Origin: JAIOZK01 sp964468645
GTDB lineage: Bacteria; Bacteroidota; Bacteroidia; Bacteroidales; JAIOZK01
Reading direction: 5' to 3'
DNA: 64,000 bases
NCBI GenBank assembly: GCA_964468645.1
Contig: CAYXUU010000002.1
Location: 62,001-126,000, forward strand
The notes beneath the pieces were generated by a model that saw only the letters and a program-made list of their open reading frames with translations, searched no databases and was not told the DNA's origin. The position numbers and the translations under genes were made by a program. The first letter of the stretch is position 1. The number at the start of each line of letters is the position of its first letter. Shown piece after piece: positions 41,309-51,000 of this stretch.

Positions 41309-43102
41309 ATGAAATACTACCTGATTATAATAATCATTCTGATTTCCAGCCACTGGATAAACGCGCAGGTTATCCCAGATGAAAGAATAGTTAACTGGTC
41401 TTATGCAGGTTACGGGGGAGATATCCCGGTTCCGGAATTGATCCTTAACGTAACTGATTATGGAGCAACAGGTGACAGTACGACCGACAATTATCAGGCC
41501 ATATCAGATGCGATAGATGCCCTTGGTGGCCAGCTGGGTTATATCTATTTTCCTCCCGGAGGGTATATGATCAACTCGACAATCCATCTTCCTGCTAATG
41601 TCATCATTCTGGGAGCTACAGCTGATTCTACCGAACTTATGTTTGATCTTGGCGGGCAGGCTTTTAACTGCTTTACAATTTCAGGCAATCCGCAGGGAGA
41701 ATTTACCAGCATCATTTCAGGCTATAACAAAGGTTCATTTTCAATAGATATGGCCAGTACTAGCACTTTTGAAACCGGTGATTATGCTGAAATCAGGGAA
41801 GAAAATGGTGACTGGGATACAAATCCAGTTTCATGGGCTGATTATTCGGTTGGGCAGATCGTAAAAATTTCAGGCAAGTCGGGGAATACTTTGTTTTTGG
41901 CTCATCCACTAAGAATTGATTATGAATCATCCCTTAATCCGGAGATCAGGAAAATAGATCCCATTAAAAATGTGGGTGTCGAATGTCTGAAGATCAGCCG
42001 TCTTGATCATCCTGAAACCGGTGCCGGCTATAATATGTTTTTTGATTTTGCAGCACAATGCTGGATTACCGGTGTTGAAAGCAACAGGAGTGTCGGTAGC
42101 CATATTTATATTGCCCGGAGTACCAACATCGAAATATCAGGATGTTATATCCATGATGCCTTTACCTATGAAGGGGCAGGTACCCGTGGTTATGGAATTA
42201 CCCTGAACCATCATGCTGGCGAATGCCTGATTGAAAATAATATCCTGCGACATTTACGGCACGCCCTGATGGTAAAAACAGGGGCCAATGGCAATGTTTT
42301 CGGATACAACTATTCTATTGAACCTTACCGTACCGAACCTATCCATGATTTTTCGGGTGATATCTCCCTTCATGGCCATTATGCCTATTGCAATCTGTTT
42401 GAGGGTAATATTGTTCAGAATATCATTGTTGATCATTACTGGGGGCCATCAGGTCCATTCAATACTTTATTCCGGAACCGGGCTGAATTATATGGTATCA
42501 TTCTTACAGATTCTGATTCTACCCAGACCAATAACCAGAATATTGTTGGAAACGAGGTTACCAATACAACAATTTTATATGGACAATATTTCATAACCGG
42601 CACCGGACACTTTGAGTATGGAAATAATGTTAAAGGTATAATCATTCCTGAAGGAACCGATGACCTGGAAGACCTGAGTTATTACCTGTCAGGAGAACCG
42701 GAATTCTGGAATGTTGCTGATGAATGGCCATCGATTGGCATTCCGAATGAAATTGGCACAGGTGATGTTCCTGCAAATATCAGGTATTTATTGGGTCCGG
42801 AACTGACATTATGCAGGGATACCGGAACAAGCACACCTATTGATTTTAATTATGCTTTAACAAAAGTTAAGATCTGGCCCAATCCTATAAAGGATGTTAT
42901 CAATATAGAATTGAAATGTCATGACCTGATTCAAATTGCTGTTTATGATCAACATGGTAAAGTAGTTTTTAAGAACCATCCCAGCTTCCCAATAAATAAT
43001 CAACAAATAATACAAATACATCATCAATTTAATACTGGTATATTCTTATTACAAATTACTACTTTGGAAGAAGTATATACTTTTAAGCTAATAAAACTAT
43101 AG
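41309..43102 (+). CDS. Pectate-lyase-superfamily T9SS protein
   Basis: A 597-residue secreted protein. Signal peptide (LIIIIILISSHWINAQ), then a Pectate_lyase_3/GH55-type N-terminal motif: VTDYGATGDSTTDNYQAISDAIDALGG with FPPGGYMINSTIHLPANVIILG, then a right-handed beta-helix with many asparagine-rich coils (GAGTRGYGITLNHHAGECLIENNILRH region). C-terminal T9SS domain VKIWPNPIKDVINIEL to the end. Probable polysaccharide lyase or hydrolase on the surface; catalytic residues were not identified with certainty. The N-terminal signal sequence makes the ATG at 41309 the only good start although the promoter element is close. Confidence 0.85.
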   Translation: MKYYLIIIIILISSHWINAQVIPDERIVNWSYAGYGGDIPVPELILNVTDYGATGDSTTDNYQAISDAIDALGGQLGYIYFPPGGYMINSTIHLPANVIILGATADSTELMFDLGGQAFNCFTISGNPQGEFTSIISGYNKGSFSIDMASTSTFETGDYAEIREENGDWDTNPVSWADYSVGQIVKISGKSGNTLFLAHPLRIDYESSLNPEIRKIDPIKNVGVECLKISRLDHPETGAGYNMFFDFAAQCWITGVESNRSVGSHIYIARSTNIEISGCYIHDAFTYEGAGTRGYGITLNHHAGECLIENNILRHLRHALMVKTGANGNVFGYNYSIEPYRTEPIHDFSGDISLHGHYAYCNLFEGNIVQNIIVDHYWGPSGPFNTLFRNRAELYGIILTDSDSTQTNNQNIVGNEVTNTTILYGQYFITGTGHFEYGNNVKGIIIPEGTDDLEDLSYYLSGEPEFWNVADEWPSIGIPNEIGTGDVPANIRYLLGPELTLCRDTGTSTPIDFNYALTKVKIWPNPIKDVINIELKCHDLIQIAVYDQHGKVVFKNHPSFPINNQQIIQIHHQFNTGIFLLQITTLEEVYTFKLIKL

Positions 43103-43160
43103 AACACAGATCCATATGAATCGTTATAATCATGATTATCATAAAAATCGGTGTTCTATA
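43098..43160 (+). terminator. Hairpin at the end of the pectate-lyase-like gene
   Basis: A 14-bp stem with one mismatch (43098-43111 with 43147-43160) begins inside the stop codon, and a perfect palindrome ATAATCATGATTAT (43126-43139) forms the centre. Could attenuate readthrough into the next gene. Confidence 0.5.
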
Positions 43161-43172
43161 TTAATTTAAAAA

Positions 43173-44282
43173 ATGAAGAATTTGAATATCGCCCGGCCAA
43201 CATTATTACTCGACAAACAAAAATGCCTGAATAATATCAGTCAAATGTCTGATAAAGCAAAACATCACAGGCTAATCTTCAGACCACATTTTAAAACACA
43301 CCAGTCAGCTGAAGTGGGAAACTGGTTCAGGGATTTCGGGATTAAATCCATCACGGTTTCTTCTGTTAAAATGGCTGCCTTTTTTGCCAAACATGGCTGG
43401 GATGATATCACCATTGCTTTTCCTGTTAACCTCAGGGAAATATCTGAAATTAATATTCTGGCTTCAAAAATCAAGCTCAACCTGCTGGTCGAATCTGAAA
43501 CAATTGTTGATTTTCTAAATAATAAGCTTACTACCCCTGCCGGTGTTTTTATTAAAATTGATACCGGATACCACAGAACCGGAATAATTGCTGAGGATGT
43601 TGATTTGATTGAAAGGATGGTCAGGAAAATAACAACATCAAAAAAACTAACATTCAGGGGATTTCTTACGCATTCAGGGAACACATATTATGCAAATAGT
43701 TTGAAAGAAATTGACCGGATACATCATAACAGCATTCGTAAATTGAAAAGCCTGAGAAAGGCATTCTCTGATAAAAGTGATCATTTTATTTTAAGCATCG
43801 GTGATACACCATCATGCAGCATGATGGATGATTTTGAAGGAACAGATGAAATTCGTCCCGGGAACTTTGTTTTTTATGATGTGATGCAATATAAGCTGGG
43901 ATCGTGTGCTATAGATGATATCGCAGTTTGTATGGTATGCCCGGTAGTTGCGAAAAATGATCAGCGAAATGAAGTTGTTATTTATGGTGGGGCTATTCAT
44001 TTTTCGAAGGAATCTTTATTGTTAAACGATACTCCTGTTTTCGGCCTTGTTGTTGAACTTAATAACCAAGGCTGGCTTGCTGCGGTAACTAAAAAGTCTT
44101 TTGTGAAATCAATCTCTCAGGAGCACGGTGTAATAAAGGTAAACACTGATCTATTCAATAAAATCAAAGTTGGTGATCTGGTTGGAGTATTACCGGTTCA
44201 CTCCTGTCTTGCTGTATCTGAAATGAGACGGTATTATACACTGGAAGGGGAGGAAATAAGTACTATTAATTTTGAATGTTAG
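43173..44282 (+). CDS. D-threonine aldolase-like / alanine racemase-fold PLP enzyme
   Basis: A 369-residue PLP enzyme of fold type III. It has the D-TA-family start TLLLDKQKCLNNI, the PLP-lysine motif RPHFKTHQSAEVG (Lys41), VFIKIDTGYHRTG, FLTHSGNTY, and the C-terminal PVHSCLAVSEM whose His and Cys correspond to the metal ligands of D-threonine aldolases. The reaction could be aldol cleavage of a beta-hydroxy-D-amino acid or dehydration; substrate not certain. It follows the pectate-lyase-like gene in the same direction, with no evident functional link. Confidence 0.88.
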   Translation: MKNLNIARPTLLLDKQKCLNNISQMSDKAKHHRLIFRPHFKTHQSAEVGNWFRDFGIKSITVSSVKMAAFFAKHGWDDITIAFPVNLREISEINILASKIKLNLLVESETIVDFLNNKLTTPAGVFIKIDTGYHRTGIIAEDVDLIERMVRKITTSKKLTFRGFLTHSGNTYYANSLKEIDRIHHNSIRKLKSLRKAFSDKSDHFILSIGDTPSCSMMDDFEGTDEIRPGNFVFYDVMQYKLGSCAIDDIAVCMVCPVVAKNDQRNEVVIYGGAIHFSKESLLLNDTPVFGLVVELNNQGWLAAVTKKSFVKSISQEHGVIKVNTDLFNKIKVGDLVGVLPVHSCLAVSEMRRYYTLEGEEISTINFEC

Positions 44283-44616
44283 CTTGTCACCTATACGCCA
44301 GGAGGTCGCTCGTTGTTCCTCTTACCAATGACAACTTATCGAAAAATACTGATTTTCAATAATAAAAGCAAAGAATATCAATAAACCCTCCTTTGGCTTC
44401 GCTCAGGATGACAATATCAGTCAAGTGGGGAAAGAGAGGTAGATGCCGCGCTCCGCGCGGCATCTACCTCTCTCCAATATATAAAAACAATGTCATGCCG
44501 AGAAGCGAAGTCGAGGCATTGAATTTTCCTATTTGCCATTTCTCTTTGTAAATCCCTTTTCCGGGATCTCCTTATTCGGGATGACCGGTACAAGAAAGTT
44601 GTCTTCAAATTATTGA
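44283..44616. other. 334-bp gap with a strong hairpin and dispersed repeat fragments
   Basis: No gene. Contains the hairpin at 44433-44473 and fragments such as TCGCTCAGGATGACAATAT and GCCGAGAAGCGAAGTCGAGG that match the style of fragments at 4.0-4.1 kb and 32.6 kb. The flanking genes are convergent. Confidence 0.55.
44433..44473. terminator. 19-bp perfect GC-rich hairpin between convergent genes
   Basis: Arms 44433-44451 and 44455-44473 are exact reverse complements around a 3-nt TCC loop (core GATGCCGCGC / GCGCGGCATC). It lies between convergent genes and could end both transcripts, or be a mobile repeat. Confidence 0.7.
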
Positions 44617-47600
44617 TTAAATTTCACCGGATTTATAAACAACCCCAATATTCTTCTTCCCATCAACCTCAATAAGTATTGGTTTTTGAAACCGGATATG
44701 CCTTATATAATCATCTTCAAAAACTGCTTCAAATTGTTTCAGATAATCAAGATCGTAAAATCCATCATTGATATAGGGATTGATAGTCAGATAGGCCACC
44801 CTGAAAGAGGTCAGGTTCTGAAAAAAATGGGTACCCTGGCTCGGATCGATACGGTAGTCGGCAAGTCCTGATTCAACGATTACCCTAGCAGCACTGATCT
44901 GGGGCCACTTTACCGGAATACCCAGCCACGGATCGGATGAACCCCATCGCCCCGGGCCAACAAGCACATAATTTTGCTGATCATTTACAAACTCATTATT
45001 CAAAACACCAAGTTGTCCGGCAATTTCCTGATTCTTTGAAGGATCAAAGGATTCTGGCTTAATGTAAACAAAATCATATATATCGTCAATTATGCCATTG
45101 CCCATTGCTGAACTGGAATATATGATTGACTTTTTGACATCCACCCTTTCGAGGTCTTTATTAATGGTCTGGTTATTATCAACGATAGGCCTTATTTGTA
45201 GTATATTAAAAACTTTGGGTTCATCATCAGGTTTGTCAAGATCAACGGCAAATTCTATTTCAACAGGTTTAGCCATTTCCCGTTGCCCGATGTCAAGGAA
45301 ATCTTCGATAATCTTGGCCAGGGGAAAAACATTATGCTTCAGAATATTTGAAAATGTGAGCACTTTTTTTCCCTCATAATGAATACCATCTCTCAGAACT
45401 TCATTCTGGAAATCGTAGGTTGATGCCAGAAATTTGAGCGTTTTATCTTTTTCAGCTTCAGTGATCTTTAACTCAAGAAGGTTGATACCGTCATCTACAC
45501 AGGGCTTAAAACTATCAGGTTCAAGGTTCAATGCATAAAACCTTTTCTGTGTTTCTTTCAGGGCCATTTTTGCAGAACTTAGCTGAAGGATTTTCCTGCG
45601 GTATTTTGGCGAGAACCGAAGTGTTAATCCACCATCAACAATATACTTGCCAAGGCCGAGGGCTACATTGGCCGTTCCTTCTTCAGGTTTCTCGGGTTCA
45701 ATGGGGTAAAAATTTATGGAACGGGCAACTCCGGAAATTACCGGATAAAACCTGTTTCCATATTGTTTTCCACAAACTTCCTGCAATACAATGCCCATTT
45801 TTTCTTCATCAATCACATTGGCCGTTGCAGTCATATAAGCTTTGCTGTCTTTGAAAAAAGCAGAAGCATAAACACCTTTAATAGCATTGCTAAGCATTTC
45901 TATCATTCTTCGCTCATCATCTTGAATATTCGGGATCATATACGTTGAGTATATCCCGGCAAACGGCTGATAATGACTGTCTTCAAGAAGGCTTGAAGAA
46001 CGGACTGCAATAGGGTTTTTAACTACCTTGATGAAGGTGTACAGATCTTCATGTATCCTGAATGGCAAACGGGATTCGACAAATTTCTGAAGGATCTCAA
46101 TATCACTCATCTCTGACAATGCTATCCTGAACAGGTTGTTGTCCTCCATAAATTCGTCAAAGACATCAGTTCCAATCACAACGGAACGGGGTATCGTAAC
46201 AACCACACCGGGATAATTATCGTACAACCTGTTACGTTTGATCAATGCATCGAGAAAAGCCAGTCCCCTTGCCTTGCCTCCTATTGAACCTTCACCAATT
46301 CTTGAAAAAGTAAAATACTCATCAAAACTGTCGCGGTAAAATTCGGCAATAACACCCCTGGCCTTATTCAGTCTGAAGCTGGCAATAGCATCAAAAACAA
46401 ACCTTTTGATCTCGTCAATATCATTAAAGTCCCCTGGTTTAAAATCCTTTAACATTTCTGCCAGCGGAAACAATGCCCTCGCTCTTAACCATTTCGACAG
46501 GTGGTTCCTCTGAATATGATAAAAAAGGGATTCATCAGGGATCTGAAAGATGATCTCCTGAAGTGATTTCAGATCCTCGGCCCGTGCAATTTCGTTTCCC
46601 GTTTCAGGATCCTGGAATATAAAATCACCAAAAGCAAAATATTCCCGGATAAAGTTCCTGAGCTGCAGCGAAAGCGTTTTGGAGTTTTTGTTAATAAATC
46701 CTACTTCAATCTCTTTGGCCAGTTTAGCCATTGCAGCATCAGATGACTGTAAAAGTATGGGCATATACTTATCATCACTTTTTACCTTCCGTGCAAGCTC
46801 AATGCCCGCATATTTATCTTTCACACCATTGCGATGGTAATTTATATCAGAGATTATTCCAAGCAGGTTTGTTTTATATTGTTCATAAAGCGACAGGGCC
46901 TCTTCATAATTTGTTGCCATTAATATCTTCGGCCTCCCCCTCATCCGGAGCATTTTCTGATGCTCATTCAATCCTTCAGTCATAAATGTTTTCGACTGCT
47001 TGAAAATAAGCTTGTATATATTAGGCAGATAACTTGAATAAAACCGAATGGAATCTTCTACAAGGATGATCACCTGTACACCTACTTCGAAGACATCAAC
47101 CTCAACGTTCATCTTATCTTCAATAAGTTTGATGATTGCCAGTAAAAGATCGGCATTCCCCAGCCAGCTGAAAACGTAATCGATGGCACCAAGATCCTCT
47201 TCAGTAAGCTTAATGGTGACTTCCCTTGAAAAAGGGGTTAATACAACGATAGGTATCTCAGGATAACTGCTATTCATGCTCCTGGCAAGATCAAAAGTAT
47301 CCTGTTCTTCGGCACTTAACATGCTGATCACCAGATCGATTTTCTCATCCTCCAGGATCTGAAAGGCCTTTTCTTCCGAATGAGCCAGTAAAAACTGAGG
47401 GGGATATCTCAGGTTCAGGGATACGTATTCATTAAAAATCTGTTCATCAATTCTTCCGTCATCTTCAAGTATAAAGGCATCATATGCACTGGAGATCAAC
47501 AATACATGGTAGATCCGTTTTTTCATCAGGGTACTGAATGACGTATCGCTGAAATAAAATTTTTTTGCGTCTATTGAGCCATTGTTTGCTGCCATGTTCA

Positions 47601-47625
47601 CAAAAATACGAATTTCAGTATTCAT
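44617..47625 (-). CDS. Receiver-ATP-grasp (PPDK N-like) protein, paralogue A
   Basis: A 1002-residue protein. Residues about 37-175 form a degenerate receiver (no acidic pocket). Residues about 183-325 form an intact receiver: EDS at 190, phosphoacceptor Asp260 (IISD), Ser294/295 and Lys313. Residues about 445-815 are an ATP-grasp domain as in pyruvate phosphate dikinase and PEP synthase: GGKARGLAFL, IAVRSSSLLEDS, FAGIYSTYMIPN, GIVLQEVCG, LQIRPI. The phosphohistidine and PEP-binding domains that normally follow are absent. Instead a C-terminal domain carries VGPGRWGSSDPWLGIPVKWP and SQGTHFFQN (His933), shared with paralogue B. It is probably regulated by phosphorylation of the receiver; substrate unknown. 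Start alternative: ATG at 47595, which lies just past a TATTTTTG element. Confidence 0.9.
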   Translation of the reverse strand: MNTEIRIFVNMAANNGSIDAKKFYFSDTSFSTLMKKRIYHVLLISSAYDAFILEDDGRIDEQIFNEYVSLNLRYPPQFLLAHSEEKAFQILEDEKIDLVISMLSAEEQDTFDLARSMNSSYPEIPIVVLTPFSREVTIKLTEEDLGAIDYVFSWLGNADLLLAIIKLIEDKMNVEVDVFEVGVQVIILVEDSIRFYSSYLPNIYKLIFKQSKTFMTEGLNEHQKMLRMRGRPKILMATNYEEALSLYEQYKTNLLGIISDINYHRNGVKDKYAGIELARKVKSDDKYMPILLQSSDAAMAKLAKEIEVGFINKNSKTLSLQLRNFIREYFAFGDFIFQDPETGNEIARAEDLKSLQEIIFQIPDESLFYHIQRNHLSKWLRARALFPLAEMLKDFKPGDFNDIDEIKRFVFDAIASFRLNKARGVIAEFYRDSFDEYFTFSRIGEGSIGGKARGLAFLDALIKRNRLYDNYPGVVVTIPRSVVIGTDVFDEFMEDNNLFRIALSEMSDIEILQKFVESRLPFRIHEDLYTFIKVVKNPIAVRSSSLLEDSHYQPFAGIYSTYMIPNIQDDERRMIEMLSNAIKGVYASAFFKDSKAYMTATANVIDEEKMGIVLQEVCGKQYGNRFYPVISGVARSINFYPIEPEKPEEGTANVALGLGKYIVDGGLTLRFSPKYRRKILQLSSAKMALKETQKRFYALNLEPDSFKPCVDDGINLLELKITEAEKDKTLKFLASTYDFQNEVLRDGIHYEGKKVLTFSNILKHNVFPLAKIIEDFLDIGQREMAKPVEIEFAVDLDKPDDEPKVFNILQIRPIVDNNQTINKDLERVDVKKSIIYSSSAMGNGIIDDIYDFVYIKPESFDPSKNQEIAGQLGVLNNEFVNDQQNYVLVGPGRWGSSDPWLGIPVKWPQISAARVIVESGLADYRIDPSQGTHFFQNLTSFRVAYLTINPYINDGFYDLDYLKQFEAVFEDDYIRHIRFQKPILIEVDGKKNIGVVYKSGEI
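47601..47608 (-). promoter_or_regulatory. Bacteroidota -7 element (TATTTTTG) near the start of paralogue A
   Basis: TATTTTTG lies inside the first codons if the 47625 start is used, but directly before ATG 47595. It favours the later start or a leaderless message. Confidence 0.4.
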
Positions 47626-47823
47626 GTATCATAAATCTACATGCCGCTTTATGCCCGTAAACTGGATCGATAATACCGGAAACTGGTTGGTCAATGTCCA
47701 GAATACTGATAATTAACAGATTGTTAATTTATTTGTTTATAAATAGGCAAATTACCTAGAATATGTTGGAATCTAACACGTTATCTTTATAGCGTCGAAA
47801 ACTACTATAAAACTAAAATAACT

Positions 47824-47928
47824 ATGGTTGCTCTAATTATTGTATCGGTTGTTGTTATAAGCGGATTGATTTATTTAGGCTTTGCTATAAAAAATGCACC
47901 AACCATTGAAGATCATGATGAAGGTTGA
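47824..47928 (+). CDS. 34-residue single-helix membrane protein
   Basis: An unannotated short frame: MVALIIVSVVVISGLIYLG begins a hydrophobic helix (about residues 2-20), followed by FAIKNAPTIEDHDEG, an acidic cytoplasmic or periplasmic tail, then TGA. The composition (one transmembrane span, short charged tail) is that of small membrane regulators. A TATCTTTA element lies about 35 nt upstream (47782-47789) and an 11-bp hairpin with one mismatch (47934-47958) follows the stop. It is divergent from paralogue A and convergent with the 1232-residue fusion gene. The function is unknown; coding status rests on start, hydrophobic pattern and flanking signals only. Confidence 0.5.
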   Translation: MVALIIVSVVVISGLIYLGFAIKNAPTIEDHDEG

Positions 47929-47933
47929 ATAAT

Positions 47934-47958
47934 CGTTAAGAAATTTTATTTCTCAACG
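47934..47958 (+). terminator. Hairpin downstream of the 34-residue gene
   Basis: CGTTAAGAAAT pairs with ATTTCTCAACG (one mismatch, loop TTT). There is no long T-tract, so termination is uncertain. Confidence 0.4.
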
Positions 47959-48091
47959 TTTGATAATGTCTATAGTTTTATCAAAACACGCTCCTCAAAA
48001 TCACTATAGCTGTTATTATCAATATAATAGCTAAAGCCCAACTGGCTATGGGTATTGAAACATATGGATAAGAATCTAAAGCATAAATCTG

Positions 48092-51000
48092 TTAAATGCC
48101 AAATGACTCATTAAATTCTCTTTCAAACATCATATTAACACTGTCGCAGCCAAAATCAAAGATCCTGTTCTGGTTTCCTTCATCTGTATATTCAAAGGTA
48201 TGCTTTGTATCAGTACCGCCATTCAACAGCGATAACGCTTCCATTCTTATTTTGGTAACATCGGCCGGGGATTTAAGATCAAGCGTTTTATGAAGATCTG
48301 CAATCTGCTCGACACTTGTTCTCTTGAGTTCGCATTTAAAAACAGGATCAAACTCCTGGATAATACGTTGTGTGTTTGAATAACTACCACCGGTTTCAAA
48401 AGGAAGTGAGGCCGGAAGTATAAGATCTGCCCTCTTGGCAGTCTTGGTTATGAAGTAATCCTGTACGACAACAAAATCAGCCACAGAAAGCCAGCCTGAG
48501 ATCTGAACCTTATTTTTTGCACAACCTATAGGATCTTCTCCGAAGATGAATATGTTTTTAAAGTCACCCTGCTCAAGCATATTAAAAAGACTGTCGTTGA
48601 CTTTTGCCGGTATATGATCAACATTCCATTTCAGTTTCATTTTTTCCGTAAGAACTTCATCATGGATGGATTGTGCACCAACTCCGATTGAAGGACAGAT
48701 ACCCATATCAAACAATCCCTGGGCATTGTTTTTTTCTTTTAAGGAAATCAGTCCGCTGGCCGTTTTTCCGAGTTTTCCTGTGATCAGTGACAGGTTTAAC
48801 AATTCCGTACAGGCATTGGAGGAGAGTTCCTTTTCAGAGAATACAATAACAGCATTCATTTCATGATTATACCTCTTGGCAAACTCCACAACCAGATCCA
48901 TATAAGGCACCCCTGATCTATCAACCAGTTGCACAAAATCCTCTTTCAGCAGTTCTTTTTTATATTCATCAAAACCATCACAATTATCGTTGATGAACAT
49001 ATCATTCTGGAAGTTGTTGGCAACCAGGTAATAATTTACTGCTTTTATGAAATTATAGTAAGATTTTATTACCAGTGTTTCATCAACCTTATGTTTCATC
49101 GTACTGCTTTCGTGAACAGTAACCAATTCTACCGGTATATTCGTCCGGTACTGTGCATTGTTGATCATAAAACCAACAACAGCATTGTCATTATTTATTT
49201 CTGAGCCGATCAGGTATATTTTCGAAGCATCCTTGAGTTGATCAAAAGGGACATTACCAATAGAATTCCTCACATATCCCTTTCCCCTGTTAAGGTAGTG
49301 GAAGCTTGAGATATTGTTTGTTTTTACCCCGCCTCTGGCCAGTTTCTGGATCAGGTATAATTCTTCATTGCTGAGCCTTGCACCTGCAAAAAACGCGTTT
49401 TCATCGGGCTTGGCTTCTTTTATCTTTTCAGTGATAATCTCATATGCCTTTTTAAAGGTGATTTCTTTATAATTGCCTTTTACCCTGAGCAATGGCTTTT
49501 TAATCCGGTGGGTATCATTCAGGTAATGATATCCAAATTTCGGGTAACGGCAAAGGTTCCCATCTTTATTAATACGGCCATCGCTACCTTCAACCCGCAT
49601 TACGAACTGGTTCTTATGCTCCAGTGTTATCTCGCAACCAATTGAGCAATAGTTACAGATGCTTTTTACCTTATCCAGTTTAACCGGGCCGGGTTTGAAA
49701 TTTACATTTTCAGTTATAGCCCCGGTGGGGCATGTAGAGATACATAAGCCACACGACTCACAATTGGTTTCCTGAAGGCTGTTTCCAAGACTGGGAGCAA
49801 CATATGTATTATATCCACGGTTAACAAGGCCCAGTGCATCAGCTCCCACAACTTCATGACATATCCTGATACACCTGCTGCATAGTATACATTTGTTGTT
49901 ATCGATCTCTATATAAGGATGTCTGAAATCAACATCATATTCGTGATATTCGCCCCTCAGGTTCTGTTGTTCTGCCTCATATTCGGTGGAATACTTCTTA
50001 AGATCGCAGGTGAATAATTCGGTACAACCACACTCCAGGCAACGTTGTGCTTCATGTATAGCAACATCTTCACTATTGTAACCCAGTTCTACTTCTTTAA
50101 AATTTTTCCGGTCAGGGGGATCAAGTGTTGGCATCTCCTCACGCAACTGCTTTGTGAAATTTCCCAGGTATTCTTCGGTTTCCTGTTTTTTAAAATTATC
50201 TTTCTTGCTGATAAATTCAAAAGGTTCGGGTGTAATTTCTTCTCCTGAAAGGTAAAGGTTACAACTGCGGGAAGCGATCTTTGCCTGACCGATGGCCTGT
50301 ATCAGTGTTGCAGGTCCTGTAACACCATCACCACAGGCAAATACATTAAGAATTCCGGTTTGCAGGGTTTTCTGGTCAGCATCAATATCGCCCCACCGGT
50401 TCAGAATTAATTCCCCTTTAGATGTATTTCTGTTGATATCTTCAAGAAAATCTGCTGTTGTTTTCTGGCCAATGGCTGCCAGAACATATTCTACTTCCAA
50501 TTCAAACTCTGATCCTTCTACAGGCATCGGCCTTCTTCTGCCTGAGGCATCAGGTTCACCAAGCTGCATTTTCAGGCAGTTTATAGATTTTACTTTACCG
50601 TCTTTATCCTTATTCACCCTTGAAGGATTGGTTAGCAGCAGGTAAGTTACCCCTTCAAGTTTAGATTCATGTATTTCGATAGGATTGGCCGGCATTTCAT
50701 TTTCAGTACGACGATAGATCACAAAAACTTCTTCCGCGCCACATCTTTTGGCCGAACGGCAACAATCCATCGCGGTATTACCTCCTCCAATAACGGCAAC
50801 TTTCTTTTCGGTAAAATCATATCTTTTCCCCGTGAGTTCCATCTCCTTAAGGAAATCAATGCCAGAAAAAACATTCTCAGCATCATCGCCTTCGCAACCA
50901 ATAAGTGTACCTTTTTGCGAACCTATGGCGAGTATTGTTGCATCATATTTTTGATCAATCTCTTTAAATGAAATATCCTGACCGAATTTCTTATTATAGA

